Source: CAYLPU01 sp964385635 (GTDB taxonomy: Bacteria > Chloroflexota > Anaerolineae > B4-G1). Taken from it: a stretch of DNA of 64,000 bases. Numbering within the stretch: the first letter of the stretch is position 1; every line of letters starts with the position of its first letter. The position numbers and the translations under genes are program-made. The DNA lies in contig CAYLPU010000010.1 in assembly GCA_964385635.1 (NCBI GenBank), positions 1 through 64,000 on the forward strand, given 5' to 3'. Under the pieces are notes generated by a model. That model did not search any database. It was not told the DNA's origin and saw only the letters and a program-made list of their open reading frames with translations. Positions 24,836 to 33,532 of this stretch are shown here, piece by piece.

Positions 24836-27196
24836 CTATTTTCTATCTTCTCCCTCTTCTCTTCCCTCTTTCACCTGGGGCAGGCTGTCAATCTCGAACT
24901 CCTCCTTACAGGCCACGCACTTTGCCCAGCCCTTACGCCCATCGGTGAGCAACCCACCGCATTCCGGGCATGGCTGCGGCAAGGGCCGCTTCCAGACCCA
25001 GAACTCGCAGTCCGGGTAGTTGGCACAGCCGTAGCCGATCCGCCCCTTGCGGGTTCGCTTTTCTACCAGGTCACCCCCGCACTGGGGACAGGTCACACCC
25101 ACCTTCTCCAGCCACGGCTCGGTGTAGCGGCACTCGGGGAACCCCTTGCAGCCGACGAACTTCCCGTACCGCCCCCAGCGGACGATGAGAGGCTGACCGC
25201 ACTCGGGGCAATCCCGCCCAATCTCCTGCGGCCCCAGGTCCACCTTCTCGATCTTCTGGTCGGCCTCGTCCAGCCGCTGCTTGAAGGGGACGTAGAACTC
25301 CCGCACCACCGGCACCCACTCCCGCTGGCCGACGGCGATCTCGTCCAGGCGTTCCTCCAGTTGCGCGGTGAAGCCGTAGTCCAGCACCTTCGTGAAGTGC
25401 TCCACCAGGAGGTCGTTGACCAAGAAGCCAGTCTCGGTGGGTACCAGCCGCCTTCCGTCCCGCTGGACGTACCCCCGCTGCTGGATGGTCGCCAGGATGG
25501 GGGCATAGGTGGAGGGCCGGCCGATGCCGTACTTCTCCAACGTCCGCACCAACGTGGCCTCCGTATAGCGCGGCGGAGGCTGGGTGAAGTGTTGCTGAGA
25601 AATCAGGCGCACCAGGTCCAGGACCTCGCCCACCGCCAACGACGGGATCTGCTGGGCCGGCTCCTCTTCGGCGGCGTCCTCGTCTTTAGCCTCTTCGTAG
25701 ACTACCAGGAAACCGGGAAAACGGAGGATGGAGCCGGAAACGCGGAATAGGTAGGGCTTCTCTCCGTCTTCAGGACCGGCCAGCACCTCCACGCTGATGG
25801 TGTCGTAGACCGCCCGTTCCATCTGGCTGGCGACGAACCGCTGCCAGATCAGCCGGTAGAGCCGGTACTGGTCGCGGGTCAGGTGCTCCTTGATAGCCCC
25901 TGGCTCGCGAAAGACAGAAGTGGGGCGGATGGCCTCGTGGGCCTCCTGGGCACCTTTGGCCCGCGTCTTGTAGACTGGTGGTTTGGGCGGGAGGAATTCC
26001 TCCCCGTACCGCTGGGTGATGTAGTTCCGCGCCTCTGCCTGAGCCCGCCCGGCCACGTTGGTGGAGTCAGTGCGCATATAGGTGACCAGACCCATCGGGC
26101 CATTGCCGTCCAGGTCGATCCCCTCGTAGAGTTGTTGGGCGATGCGCATCGTGCGACGGGGAGTGAAGCGCAGGCGGCGCGAGGCCTCCTGCTGCATCGT
26201 GCTGGTGGTGAAGGGCGGGTAAGGCTGCCGTCTCCGTTGCCCTTTCTTGACCGAGGCAACTACATAGGTCGACTGTTCCAGTTCGTCCACCACCGTCTGC
26301 GTAGCGGCCTCATCCTTAAGGTCTACCTTCTCCCCGCGGATGCGACGGAGTTCGGCGACGAAACTACGCGGCGGGTGATGATCCTCCCGCTTTGCCAGTT
26401 CCGCCTTGATGGACCAGTATTCATGAGGCACGAAATTTTCGATCTCCCGTTCCCGCTCCACCACCAGGCGGACCGCCACCGACTGCACCCGACCGGCGCT
26501 GAGCCGCCCCCGCACCTTGCGCCACAGGAGGGGACTCAGGCTGTAGCCCACCAGCCGGTCCAAGATACGCCGGGCCTGTTGAGCGTCCACCAGGTTCATG
26601 TTGATTTTGCCGGGGTGGGCGAAAGCCTCCTCAATAGCGTCACGGGTGATCTCATGGAAGACCACCCGCCGCGCCTGGGAAGGCTTGATCTTCGCCGCCT
26701 CCATCAGGTGCCAGGCAATGGCCTCCCCCTCCCGGTCGGAGTCAGTGGCCAGATAGACCTCGGTGGCCTTCTTAACTTCCTTCTGCAGTTCCTTCACCAC
26801 TTGCCTTTTCTCGTTGGGCACCCGGTAGCGGGGCGTGAAGTCATTTTCCACGTCCACCGACATAGAGGAGCGGAGCAGGTCGCGCACGTGTCCCACCGAG
26901 GCCCGCACCGTGTACTTCTTCCCCAGGAACCTCCCCACCGTGCGCGCTTTGGCTGGTGACTCGACGATCACCATCTTAGGTTTCTTCGCCAGTTTGGTTT
27001 TGGTTTTGGCTTTGGACACGACGATATGCTTCTCTGGGTCGAGCCCCTCGTGGGCCGGGGTACGGCCCATTCTGAACATTTTCGTGCCACACACCGGGCA
27101 TACCCCCTGCGTGGCCGGCGTTCCATTGCTGGTGAACACCGACTGGGAGTCTTGCATCTCGCGTTTGGTTTTGCACTTCATACAATAAGCCTGCAT
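24836..27196 (-). CDS. topA: DNA topoisomerase I with N-terminal Cys4 extension
   Basis: The 786-residue product relaxes negatively supercoiled DNA. Residues 1-70 are an extra zinc-type domain (YCMKCKTKREM and VCPVCGTKMF) like DUF5679, followed by a Lys-rich linker. The TOPRIM domain (MVIVESPAKARTVGRFLGKK, ATDSDREGEAIAWHL) and the catalytic core with the active Tyr in LVTYMRTDSTNVAG come next. Three C-terminal Cys4 zinc ribbons (DCPECGQPL, TCPQCGGDL, PCPECGGLL) end the protein. The N-terminal fusion is unusual outside Chloroflexota. It lies upstream of the Xer gene on the same strand and is probably co-transcribed with it. Confidence 0.96.
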   Translation of the reverse strand: MQAYCMKCKTKREMQDSQSVFTSNGTPATQGVCPVCGTKMFRMGRTPAHEGLDPEKHIVVSKAKTKTKLAKKPKMVIVESPAKARTVGRFLGKKYTVRASVGHVRDLLRSSMSVDVENDFTPRYRVPNEKRQVVKELQKEVKKATEVYLATDSDREGEAIAWHLMEAAKIKPSQARRVVFHEITRDAIEEAFAHPGKINMNLVDAQQARRILDRLVGYSLSPLLWRKVRGRLSAGRVQSVAVRLVVEREREIENFVPHEYWSIKAELAKREDHHPPRSFVAELRRIRGEKVDLKDEAATQTVVDELEQSTYVVASVKKGQRRRQPYPPFTTSTMQQEASRRLRFTPRRTMRIAQQLYEGIDLDGNGPMGLVTYMRTDSTNVAGRAQAEARNYITQRYGEEFLPPKPPVYKTRAKGAQEAHEAIRPTSVFREPGAIKEHLTRDQYRLYRLIWQRFVASQMERAVYDTISVEVLAGPEDGEKPYLFRVSGSILRFPGFLVVYEEAKDEDAAEEEPAQQIPSLAVGEVLDLVRLISQQHFTQPPPRYTEATLVRTLEKYGIGRPSTYAPILATIQQRGYVQRDGRRLVPTETGFLVNDLLVEHFTKVLDYGFTAQLEERLDEIAVGQREWVPVVREFYVPFKQRLDEADQKIEKVDLGPQEIGRDCPECGQPLIVRWGRYGKFVGCKGFPECRYTEPWLEKVGVTCPQCGGDLVEKRTRKGRIGYGCANYPDCEFWVWKRPLPQPCPECGGLLTDGRKGWAKCVACKEEFEIDSLPQVKEGREEGEDRK

Positions 27197-27242
27197 ATCT
27201 ACCTCAGCGTTTATCGTTTGTTCGGGTCGAAGTCGTCCAGGC

Positions 27243-28313
27243 TCACAGCCGTTCGTTGCGCCCGTTCTCCTTCAATAGCCTCACAATCGCCCGCACTTCC
27301 TGCTCCCGCTCTCTGGGACAGACCAGCAAAGCGTCCTCCGTGTCCACGATCACCATTCCCTCCAGCCCGATCGTGGCGACGAGACGCTTCCCGCCGAAGA
27401 TCAGCGTGTCGCGCGTGTCAATCCCCACATGCGGGCCGAGGATGACGTTCCCCTCATCACTGGCTGGCAACAACTCAAAGAGAGTGGCCCAACTGCCCAC
27501 GTCCGACCAGCCAATGTCCACCGGGACGACGGCCACTTCATCAGCCCCTTCCATTACCCCGTAGTCAATGGTCTGCTTGGTGACCTGGGGCCAGACACGG
27601 TTCAGCGTCGGCTCGTATCCGAGTGTTCCTAGCGTTGCCTCGATCTCCGCCAGTTGCACGTAGAACTCCGGCATCTGGTGTTGTAACTCCTCCAGGATGC
27701 GGTCCACGCGCCAGATAAACATACCGCTGTTCCACGAGTACTCTCCGCTTTCGACCATGTGAAGCGCCGTCTCTGGGCTGGGCTTCTCGGTGAATCGGTC
27801 GGCGCGGAAGACGGAGAAGCCCTCCGCCGTGCCCAGGCTCTCTCCCTGCTTAATGTATCCATAGCCAGTTGAGGGGGACGAGGGTTTGATCCCCAGTGTG
27901 ACCAGGTGTCCCTCTTCAGCAACTTGCGCCGCCGCAGCCAGGGCCCGGCGGAAGTGCATTGTGCCAGTGATGAAGTGATCGGCGGTAAGTACTGCCATGA
28001 TTGCTTCTGGGTCACGCCGACGCAGATGGATCGCTCCCAATCCAATACAGGGGGCAGTGCCACGGCCCTCCGGCTCGACGACGAAGTTCTCCGGCGGCAA
28101 TTCCGGCGCTTGTGCCATCAGAGGTGCGACGTGCTCAGCCCCCGTGACGACGAAAATCTGTTCCGGTTGGAAGAGAGGCGCAAGCCGGTCTACTGCGTGC
28201 TCGAACATAGTACGCTCCCCGACCAGCCTGAGTGACTGCTTAGGACGATTGCGGCGGCTGAGGGGCCACAGTCGCGTCCCTACCCCTCCGGCCATGATCA
28301 ATGCGTGGTACAG
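27243..28313 (-). CDS. manC: mannose-1-phosphate guanylyltransferase
   Basis: The product makes GDP-mannose for glycan synthesis. It has the pyrophosphorylase signature ALIMAGGVGTRLWPLSRRNRPKQ, the FVVEPEGRGTAPCIGL loop, LTADHFI metal region and FTEKPSPETALHMV. It lacks the C-terminal isomerase domain of bifunctional enzymes. The likely start is a CTG at 28313 placed six bases after GGAGG, giving 356 residues. Longer frames upstream run through a 7-bp tandem repeat and give non-homologous sequence. It could serve the glycosyltransferases at 8-10 kb. Confidence 0.9.
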   Translation of the reverse strand: MYHALIMAGGVGTRLWPLSRRNRPKQSLRLVGERTMFEHAVDRLAPLFQPEQIFVVTGAEHVAPLMAQAPELPPENFVVEPEGRGTAPCIGLGAIHLRRRDPEAIMAVLTADHFITGTMHFRRALAAAAQVAEEGHLVTLGIKPSSPSTGYGYIKQGESLGTAEGFSVFRADRFTEKPSPETALHMVESGEYSWNSGMFIWRVDRILEELQHQMPEFYVQLAEIEATLGTLGYEPTLNRVWPQVTKQTIDYGVMEGADEVAVVPVDIGWSDVGSWATLFELLPASDEGNVILGPHVGIDTRDTLIFGGKRLVATIGLEGMVIVDTEDALLVCPREREQEVRAIVRLLKENGRNERL

Positions 28314-28349
28314 TTCTGTCCTCCGCTTCGCAAACTGTGTTGATAACTG

Positions 28350-28391
28350 GCATCCAGCATCCAGCATCGAGTATTGAGTATCAAGTATCCA
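28350..28391. repeat. degenerate 7-bp tandem repeat
   Basis: Six consecutive heptamers (ATCCAGC twice, ATCGAGT, ATTGAGT, ATCAAGT, ATCCAGT) lie between the dprA stop and the manC start. Similar heptamer arrays occur in intergenic DNA of many bacteria. They create a spurious N-terminal extension of the manC frame. Confidence 0.75.
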
Positions 28392-28395
28392 GTCC

Positions 28396-29505
28396 CTAAT
28401 CCACCACGTACTTAACACCCGGCTCACGGGCCACAACGTACTTCATACCACCCTCTTGGCGCACCATCCCCTTCAATTCCATCAGCGCCAGCGTGCTGGT
28501 CACCTGCGCGATCGGCAGGCCCACCTGCTGACGGAGTTCATCCACGTGAGTCGGCTCGGCCGAGAGATGGACCAACAGCGACGCCTCTGTCTCGTTGGCC
28601 GGGAGCACCTGGCGCGCCTCCGTCTGCTCGACCACCATCGTCAGATTCAGTTCCTCCAGGATGTCCTCCGGGCCGAGCACCATCTTGGCCCCGTCCTGGA
28701 TGAGTGTGTTGGTGCCGGCGCAGGCGCGCGTCAGGATAGAACCTGGTACAGCGAAAACATCCCGCCCTTGCTCGGCGGCATAACCGGCGGTGATGAGCGT
28801 CCCACTTCTCTTCCCTGCCTCAGTGACGAGCACACCCAGGCTCAGTCCGCTGATGATGCGGTTGCGGGGGGGGAAATTGCTCCCCTCCGGCGGTGTACCC
28901 ATCGGATAATCGCTCACCAGCGCTCCCTGCGCGACGACTTCCCCGGCCAACTTGCGGTGCTCCGGCGGGTAGATCCGGTCAATGCCGCAGCCCAGCACAG
29001 CGATAGTGCGCCCCCCTGCCTTCAGCGCCGCTCGATGTGCCTCGGCATCAATCCCCCGCGCCAACCCGCTGACGACGGTGATACCACTGCTTGCCAGTGT
29101 CCTGGTCAATCGGCGGGTTACCTCCCGTCCATAGGCCGAAGCCCGCCGTGTGCCGACGACCGCTACCGCCCAGGCGTCCTCCTCTGTCAGCGTGCCCTTG
29201 ACGTAGAGCACAGGGGGCGGATCGGGGATCTCGCGGAGGAGGCGGGGATAGTCGGCGCTTTCCCACGTGAGCACTTGCGCACCAGTGGCAGCAATCCGCT
29301 CTAACTCCCGATCCAGATCACACGCCGATCGGGTTGTCAGCAGGTTCTCCAGCGAGCGGCTGTCCAGCCCGGCGCGGCGCAGTTCCCCGGCTGGCGCATG
29401 CCAGGCCCGTTCCACGTTCCCAAAGCAGTCGAGCAACGCCCGCAGTCGCGTTGGCCCGATGCCACGCACGATGTTGAAGCCAACCCAGTAGCGCAGTTCG
29501 TTCAT
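28396..29505 (-). CDS. dprA: DNA-processing protein DprA
   Basis: The 369-residue product has a helix-hairpin-helix N terminus (IVRGIGPTRLRALLDCFG), the Rossmann core with VAVVGTRRASAYGREVTRRL, VSGLARGIDAEAHRAAL, AVLGCGIDRIYPPEH, FPPRNRIISGLS and EAGKRSGTLITAGYAAEQGR, and a C-terminal winged helix (HVDELRQQVGLPIAQVTSTLALM). DprA loads RecA on incoming single-stranded DNA in transformation. The start ATG at 29505 overlaps the rimM stop by four bases. The last residues carry a short duplication (YVVAREPGVKYVVD). Confidence 0.93.
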   Translation of the reverse strand: MNELRYWVGFNIVRGIGPTRLRALLDCFGNVERAWHAPAGELRRAGLDSRSLENLLTTRSACDLDRELERIAATGAQVLTWESADYPRLLREIPDPPPVLYVKGTLTEEDAWAVAVVGTRRASAYGREVTRRLTRTLASSGITVVSGLARGIDAEAHRAALKAGGRTIAVLGCGIDRIYPPEHRKLAGEVVAQGALVSDYPMGTPPEGSNFPPRNRIISGLSLGVLVTEAGKRSGTLITAGYAAEQGRDVFAVPGSILTRACAGTNTLIQDGAKMVLGPEDILEELNLTMVVEQTEARQVLPANETEASLLVHLSAEPTHVDELRQQVGLPIAQVTSTLALMELKGMVRQEGGMKYVVAREPGVKYVVD

Positions 29506-30092
29506 CTCTTATCCTCTGCCAACATACCAGGCAGCAAGTGCACCACCATCCGCCTCAACTCCAGGTCGAGTTCGAGTATCACGTCATTCACGGCTGGCAG
29601 GAGCACTTCGCCCCACGGTCCACGCACGACGTAAACATCATTGGCCCCGGTCTCGAGCACTTCGACGACCTGGCCCAGCCACTCACCGCTTTCTGTCTCT
29701 ACTCTCACGCCGATGAGCTGAAAGTGATAATACTCACCTTCCTCAAGCGGCGCAGCCTCCTTGAGTGGTATCTGCACGAGCATGCCGCGCAGTTCATCAG
29801 CACCAATTCGGTCGTCGCAGCCCCCTAGTTTCAGCAGCAACACTTTTTTGTGACGGCGCAACTTCTCTACCGGGTAACGCCGTACTGACTCAGGGGAGTC
29901 TGGATAGGCAAGGCAAAAATAGGCGCATTGTCCCAGTCGTTCGGGATAATCGGTGAGGATTTCAACGCGCAGTTCGCCCCGTATACCGTGTGGCCGCAAT
30001 ATCCGACCGACCGCTAAATAGCGAGGCTCAGGTGTACATCCTCTCCCTGAGCCCCCATCGCCCTCGCTACCACGTTGTGCAGCAGCATCCAT
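29502..30092 (-). CDS. rimM: 16S rRNA processing protein RimM
   Basis: The 196-residue product has the RimM N-terminal beta barrel (LAVGRILRPHGIRGELRVEIL) and the PRC barrel (GQVVEVLETGANDVYVV, VLLPAVNDVILELDLE). It assists maturation of the 30S head by binding S19. About 22 extra residues precede the barrel. The order rpsP-khpA-rimM on one strand is the standard bacterial ribosome-maturation operon. trmD, usually next, is absent, and dprA takes its place. Confidence 0.94.
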   Translation of the reverse strand: MDAAAQRGSEGDGGSGRGCTPEPRYLAVGRILRPHGIRGELRVEILTDYPERLGQCAYFCLAYPDSPESVRRYPVEKLRRHKKVLLLKLGGCDDRIGADELRGMLVQIPLKEAAPLEEGEYYHFQLIGVRVETESGEWLGQVVEVLETGANDVYVVRGPWGEVLLPAVNDVILELDLELRRMVVHLLPGMLAEDKR

Positions 30093-30098
30093 CGGCGC

Positions 30099-30335
30099 CT
30101 AGACAATTTCGAGGGTAGCCCGCTTCCCTTGCTTGGTAGCAAGTATCCGGACAAGCGTGCGCATAGCGTTCGCGGTGCGCCCGCCTTTGCCGATCACGCG
30201 GCCCATGTCCTCCGGGCCGACCCGTAGTTCCAGGATCACCGAGGTTTCGCCCTCAATCTCAGAGACGTGCACCTGGGATGGATCGTCCACCAGCGACTTG
30301 GCGATAAATTCAACCAATTCTTTCATCGAAGCCAT
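30099..30335 (-). CDS. khpA: KH-domain RNA-binding protein KhpA
   Basis: The 78-residue product is a single KH domain with the GXXG loop in GRVIGKGGRTANAMRTLV. Family members bind RNA and work with KhpB in cell-envelope control. The ATG at 30335 follows GGGAGGAG, so it is preferred over a longer upstream frame. It lies six bases before rimM. Confidence 0.93.
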   Translation of the reverse strand: MASMKELVEFIAKSLVDDPSQVHVSEIEGETSVILELRVGPEDMGRVIGKGGRTANAMRTLVRILATKQGKRATLEIV

Positions 30336-30429
30336 AGTTGCTCCTCCCTCCTGATGTAGTTGGTGTAGATGCAATAGACATTACGGAGACGCAGTGGGGG
30401 AGCAGGATTCCACTGCGACAAGGAGTGGG

Positions 30430-30894
30430 CTATTCTTCTGTCTCTTCTGTCTCTATCTCCTCACTCTCATCTCCTGCTTCAGCAGGCTCCGTTTCGGACT
30501 TTACAGTTTCTGGTTTTACAGCCGGTTCCTCCGCCACAGGCATTGCATGCTCCCGGCGGGTTTTGGGACTGACCTCTGGCGCAGCCTGGGCTGTTTCCTC
30601 CGCTTCGGCCAGCAGCGTCTCCAGGGACTCGCCCTGCTTAAGCCGCTCGAAGCGGGCCAACGCACCCTGTTTCTTCAGCAACCGGGCCACTGGCCTGGTG
30701 GGCTGCGCCCCGACACTCAGCCAGTACAATGCCCGATCTTCTTTGATCTTCACCGTTTCCGGTTCGGTGCGTGGATTGTAGAAGCCGATGGTCTCAATGG
30801 ACCGTCCATCGCGGGGTGACCGCGCATCAGCCACCACCACTCGGTAACTGGGTTGTTTCTTAGCGCCTACGCGCCGCAATCGAATCTTGATCAT
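30430..30894 (-). CDS. rpsP: 30S ribosomal protein S16 with acidic C-terminal tail
   Basis: The first 85 residues are a normal S16: MIKIRLRRVGAKKQPSYRV, DGRSIETIGFYNP, ALYWLSVGAQPTRPVARLL. A 65-residue tail follows, rich in Glu, Pro and Thr and ending in ETEETEE. This tail is probably disordered. Such tails occur in some S16 proteins, and their role is unknown. The ATG at 30894 lies inside the 3' end of the truncated toxin gene upstream, whose last 35 bases overlap it. The toxin fragment may therefore share its transcript. Confidence 0.94.
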   Translation of the reverse strand: MIKIRLRRVGAKKQPSYRVVVADARSPRDGRSIETIGFYNPRTEPETVKIKEDRALYWLSVGAQPTRPVARLLKKQGALARFERLKQGESLETLLAEAEETAQAAPEVSPKTRREHAMPVAEEPAVKPETVKSETEPAEAGDESEEIETEETEE

Positions 30895-31114
30895 AGTCCT
30901 CCTGATGTCGTATGTGAAAAGTTGTAAACCGGTGGAGATTGTCGGTAATCTCAATGTCGTAAGGGCTCTGGCGAGTCTGACCGGTCACCCGTGCAACTAC
31001 AATGTCGCTGTCTCCCGTATCCAGCAACACCAGTGCCGGACGGCGCTTCGCCCCTTGTCTACCGGTGAAGGGAAACAGCAGCAAAACAACCTCGCCTGGC
31101 CGGTAGCGTTTCAT
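30860..31114 (-). pseudogene. MazF/PemK-type toxin, C-terminally truncated
   Basis: The 84-residue frame opens as a MazF/PemK-like protein: RYRPGEVVLLLFPFTGRQG, AKRRPALVLLDTGDSDIVVARVTGQ, then YDIEITD. In such toxins another 35-40 residues with a KPSVVRLxKI-type strand normally follow. Here the sequence changes to codons that read through the rpsP leader and start (NLHRFTTFHIRHQED). So the 3' third was deleted and the frame now runs into rpsP. The RNase is probably dead. It starts four bases after its antitoxin gene. Confidence 0.7.
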
Positions 31115-31117
31115 CGC

Positions 31118-31339
31118 TTAACCAGGTTGATCATAGATCGCGTCAGTGTCACTATAGCCAGCAAAGAACTGCTCGGTCGTCAGACGCGACCACGCTTGTC
31201 CTTCGCGTATTGCTGACGGTTCGCCGATCAAAACGATCACCCGGACAACCGGCTGCTGCAGCAATTTAGAGGCAAAGGCTTCCGGCACAATCAGTCTCCC
31301 ATCCGCTGTTACCTTGGCCTGAAATTCGTATGCCTCCAT
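31118..31339 (-). CDS. antitoxin partner of the MazF/PemK-like toxin
   Basis: The 73-residue product has an AbrB-like swapped-hairpin beginning (YEFQAKVTADGRLIVPEAFA) and an acidic C-terminal tail suited to toxin binding (FFAGYSDTDAIYDQPG). GGAAGGAGAG precedes its ATG. It forms a two-gene unit with the truncated toxin and was inserted between ffh and rpsP. With the toxin damaged it may persist as a relic or as a trans antitoxin. Confidence 0.7.
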   Translation of the reverse strand: MEAYEFQAKVTADGRLIVPEAFASKLLQQPVVRVIVLIGEPSAIREGQAWSRLTTEQFFAGYSDTDAIYDQPG

Positions 31340-31423
31340 TCTCTCCTTCCTGAATTACCTCCATATTACCTGAACGTCTACATCAGCGCTCAAATGTCTT
31401 GCTTCCTGCCTTCTGCGTCTACT

Positions 31424-32752
31424 CTACCCAAACATTCGCATCAACCCCTGCATCCCCTTCTTCCCCTTCCCCAGTTGTTTCATCATCCGTTGCATCTGGC
31501 GGAACTGGCTGAGCAATGCGTTCACCTCCTGCACCGTAGTACCGCTGCCACGGGCGACGCGCCTCTTGCGGCTACCGTTGAGGATACGAGGGTTGTGCCG
31601 CTCTTCCGGTGTCATCGAAAGGATAATCGCCTCAATGCGTCTGAACTGCCGATCAGTAACCTCGGGCGAGACGTTCTGGGCCAATCTGCCCATTCCCGGC
31701 ACCAGGTCGAGAATCTGGCTCATCGGCCCCATTTTCCTGATCTGCTGCAATTGCCCCAGGAAATCCTCCAGATCAAAACTGGCCTCGCGCAGCTTGTGTG
31801 CCAATTGCTCGGCCTGCTCTTGATCGAAGGCGGATTCCGCTCGCTCGATGAGTGTCAGTACGTCCCCCATCCCCAGGATGCGGGAGGCCAGCCGTTCAGG
31901 GTGAAAGGCTTCCAGCGCGTCGGCTTTCTCACCCGTGCCCAGAAACTTGATCGGCACACCGGTGACAGCCCGCATGCTGATGGCTGCCCCCCCTCGGGCG
32001 TCGCCGTCCACCTTGGTCAGGATCAGCCCAGTCACCCCGATGTGCTGATGAAAGCCAGCCGCGATATTCACTGCTTCTTGTCCCGTCATCGCGTCGGCCA
32101 CCAGGAGTGTCTCGGCCGGCTTCACTGCTTGCTTGATCGCTTCCAACTCGGCCATCATCTTCTGGTCAATCTGCAGGCGGCCAGCGGTATCCAAAATTAC
32201 CACGTCGTAGCCCCGCCGACGCGCTTCGCGGACGCCGTTGGCGCAAATTTGAGGCGGTGGGGTACGCTGCCCTTCGCCGTGGACCGGCAGTTCCAATTGA
32301 CGACCCAGTACCTCCAGTTGCGTGACGGCGGCCGGGCGATAAGTATCGCCAGCGACCATCAATGGCAGATGACCGCTTTGCCTGAGATACCGGGCCAGTT
32401 TGGCCACCGTCGTCGTCTTGCCCGAGCCTTGCAGCCCGACCAGCATAATGACGTAGGGCGCAGCTCCCTTCAGTTCCAGCCGCCCCGGCTCGCCCAGCGT
32501 TTCGACCAATTCCTCGTGGACGATCTTGATCACCTGCTGGATTGGGCTAAGGCTTTTGGCAACCTCGGCACCGATGGCCCGCTCGCGCACACGGCCGATG
32601 AAGTCTTTGACAACTTTGTAATGTACATCGGCTTCCAGCAGAGCCAGGCGAATCTCGCGCAGCACCTGGTCTACGTCATCTTCACGCAGGATGCCGCGCT
32701 TGCCCAGCCGCCGAAAAACGGTCTGTAGTTTGTCGGTCAGATGCTCAAACAT
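31424..32752 (-). CDS. ffh: signal recognition particle protein Ffh
   Basis: The 442-residue GTPase targets membrane proteins co-translationally to FtsY. It shows the N domain (MFEHLTDKLQTVFRRLGKRG), G-domain motifs GLQGSGKTTTVAKLARYL, VAGDTYRPAAVTQL, VILDTAGRLQIDQKMM, LTKVDGDARGGAAISM, and the Met-rich M domain with FRQMQRMMKQLGKG for 4.5S RNA and signal sequences. Complete and intact. The genes downstream are the toxin-antitoxin pair and rpsP. Confidence 0.96.
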   Translation of the reverse strand: MFEHLTDKLQTVFRRLGKRGILREDDVDQVLREIRLALLEADVHYKVVKDFIGRVRERAIGAEVAKSLSPIQQVIKIVHEELVETLGEPGRLELKGAAPYVIMLVGLQGSGKTTTVAKLARYLRQSGHLPLMVAGDTYRPAAVTQLEVLGRQLELPVHGEGQRTPPPQICANGVREARRRGYDVVILDTAGRLQIDQKMMAELEAIKQAVKPAETLLVADAMTGQEAVNIAAGFHQHIGVTGLILTKVDGDARGGAAISMRAVTGVPIKFLGTGEKADALEAFHPERLASRILGMGDVLTLIERAESAFDQEQAEQLAHKLREASFDLEDFLGQLQQIRKMGPMSQILDLVPGMGRLAQNVSPEVTDRQFRRIEAIILSMTPEERHNPRILNGSRKRRVARGSGTTVQEVNALLSQFRQMQRMMKQLGKGKKGMQGLMRMFG

Positions 32753-32814
32753 TATGTACCGACGGATCGTCTATCAAATACGTGAGACGATTGTAACGGA
32801 AAAACCCTGTTTCG

Positions 32815-33429
32815 TCAAGTTTTCTGGCCTCTTACCACCACCCGTGCGTCCACCGCTGCCACGCCTTGATCAAACACGAGCAGTGGGTTGATGTCAACCT
32901 CCGCCACCTCGGGGCATGCGACCAGAAGCCGCGATAGGGCCAGCAATGCCTCGACGACCGCCTCTACATCCGCTGGCGACCCGCCGCGCAGGCCGTGCAG
33001 CAGGCGACTCCCCCGCACCTCGGAGATCATCTCCTCGGCGTCCTTATGGGTCAACGGAGCCAAACGAAATGCAACATCCTCGAACACCTCCACCTGTTCC
33101 TCCAGTTCGCGCCCCGCCTCCGAGAACTCGGCAAAGCCACCTGACTCGATTATCGCCCGGCGGATGCCCTTCCTTCCACAGGCGTCCAGCAGACCGGGCA
33201 CTGTCGCCGCCGGGGTCAGGATCACGGCGAGGTCCACTCCGTCGGGCAGCGATTCCACCGACGTGAGGATGGGGACACCGTGTGCCTCGCCACTCCGCAG
33301 CCCGACGGCGTAGATGTCACCACGGTAGCCAAACCTCAGCAGGTTGTCGATGATGTTGGCCGCCAGGTTGTCGGGCCGTTCCGAAACACCGATGACCACA
33401 ATGCTATCGGGATAGAAAATCTTGTCCAC
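32815..33429 (-). pseudogene. internally deleted ADP-forming acyl-CoA synthetase remnant
   Basis: From a GTG at 33429 after GGGAGG, the 204-residue frame joins two ends of a protein normally near 700 residues. Residues 1-115 are the CoA-binding domain (IFYPDSIVVIGVSERPDNLAANI, VPILTSVESLPDGVDLAVI, IESGGFAEFSEAGRELEEQ). The remainder is the extreme C-terminal ATP-grasp end (VAFRLAPLTHKDAEEMI, VAEVDINPLLVF). The middle, with the ligase catalytic His and most of ATP-grasp, is missing, but the frame is preserved. Such a product cannot catalyse the full reaction. It may be a decaying gene or a retained CoA-binding protein. Confidence 0.7.
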
Positions 33430-33532
33430 TGCTTTGCCTCCCGTTAGAACTGAGCCGATTGTAACAGAGAGTGAGCAAAACGCCAACTGAGAACTTCGGA
33501 AGTCCAGGCTTTTGTGGTACAATAGCAGTGCT

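Noticed and set aside
28314..28436. N-terminal extension of ManC
   Set aside because: It is translated from the heptamer array and dprA end and has no homology. A ribosome site lies just before the CTG at 28313.
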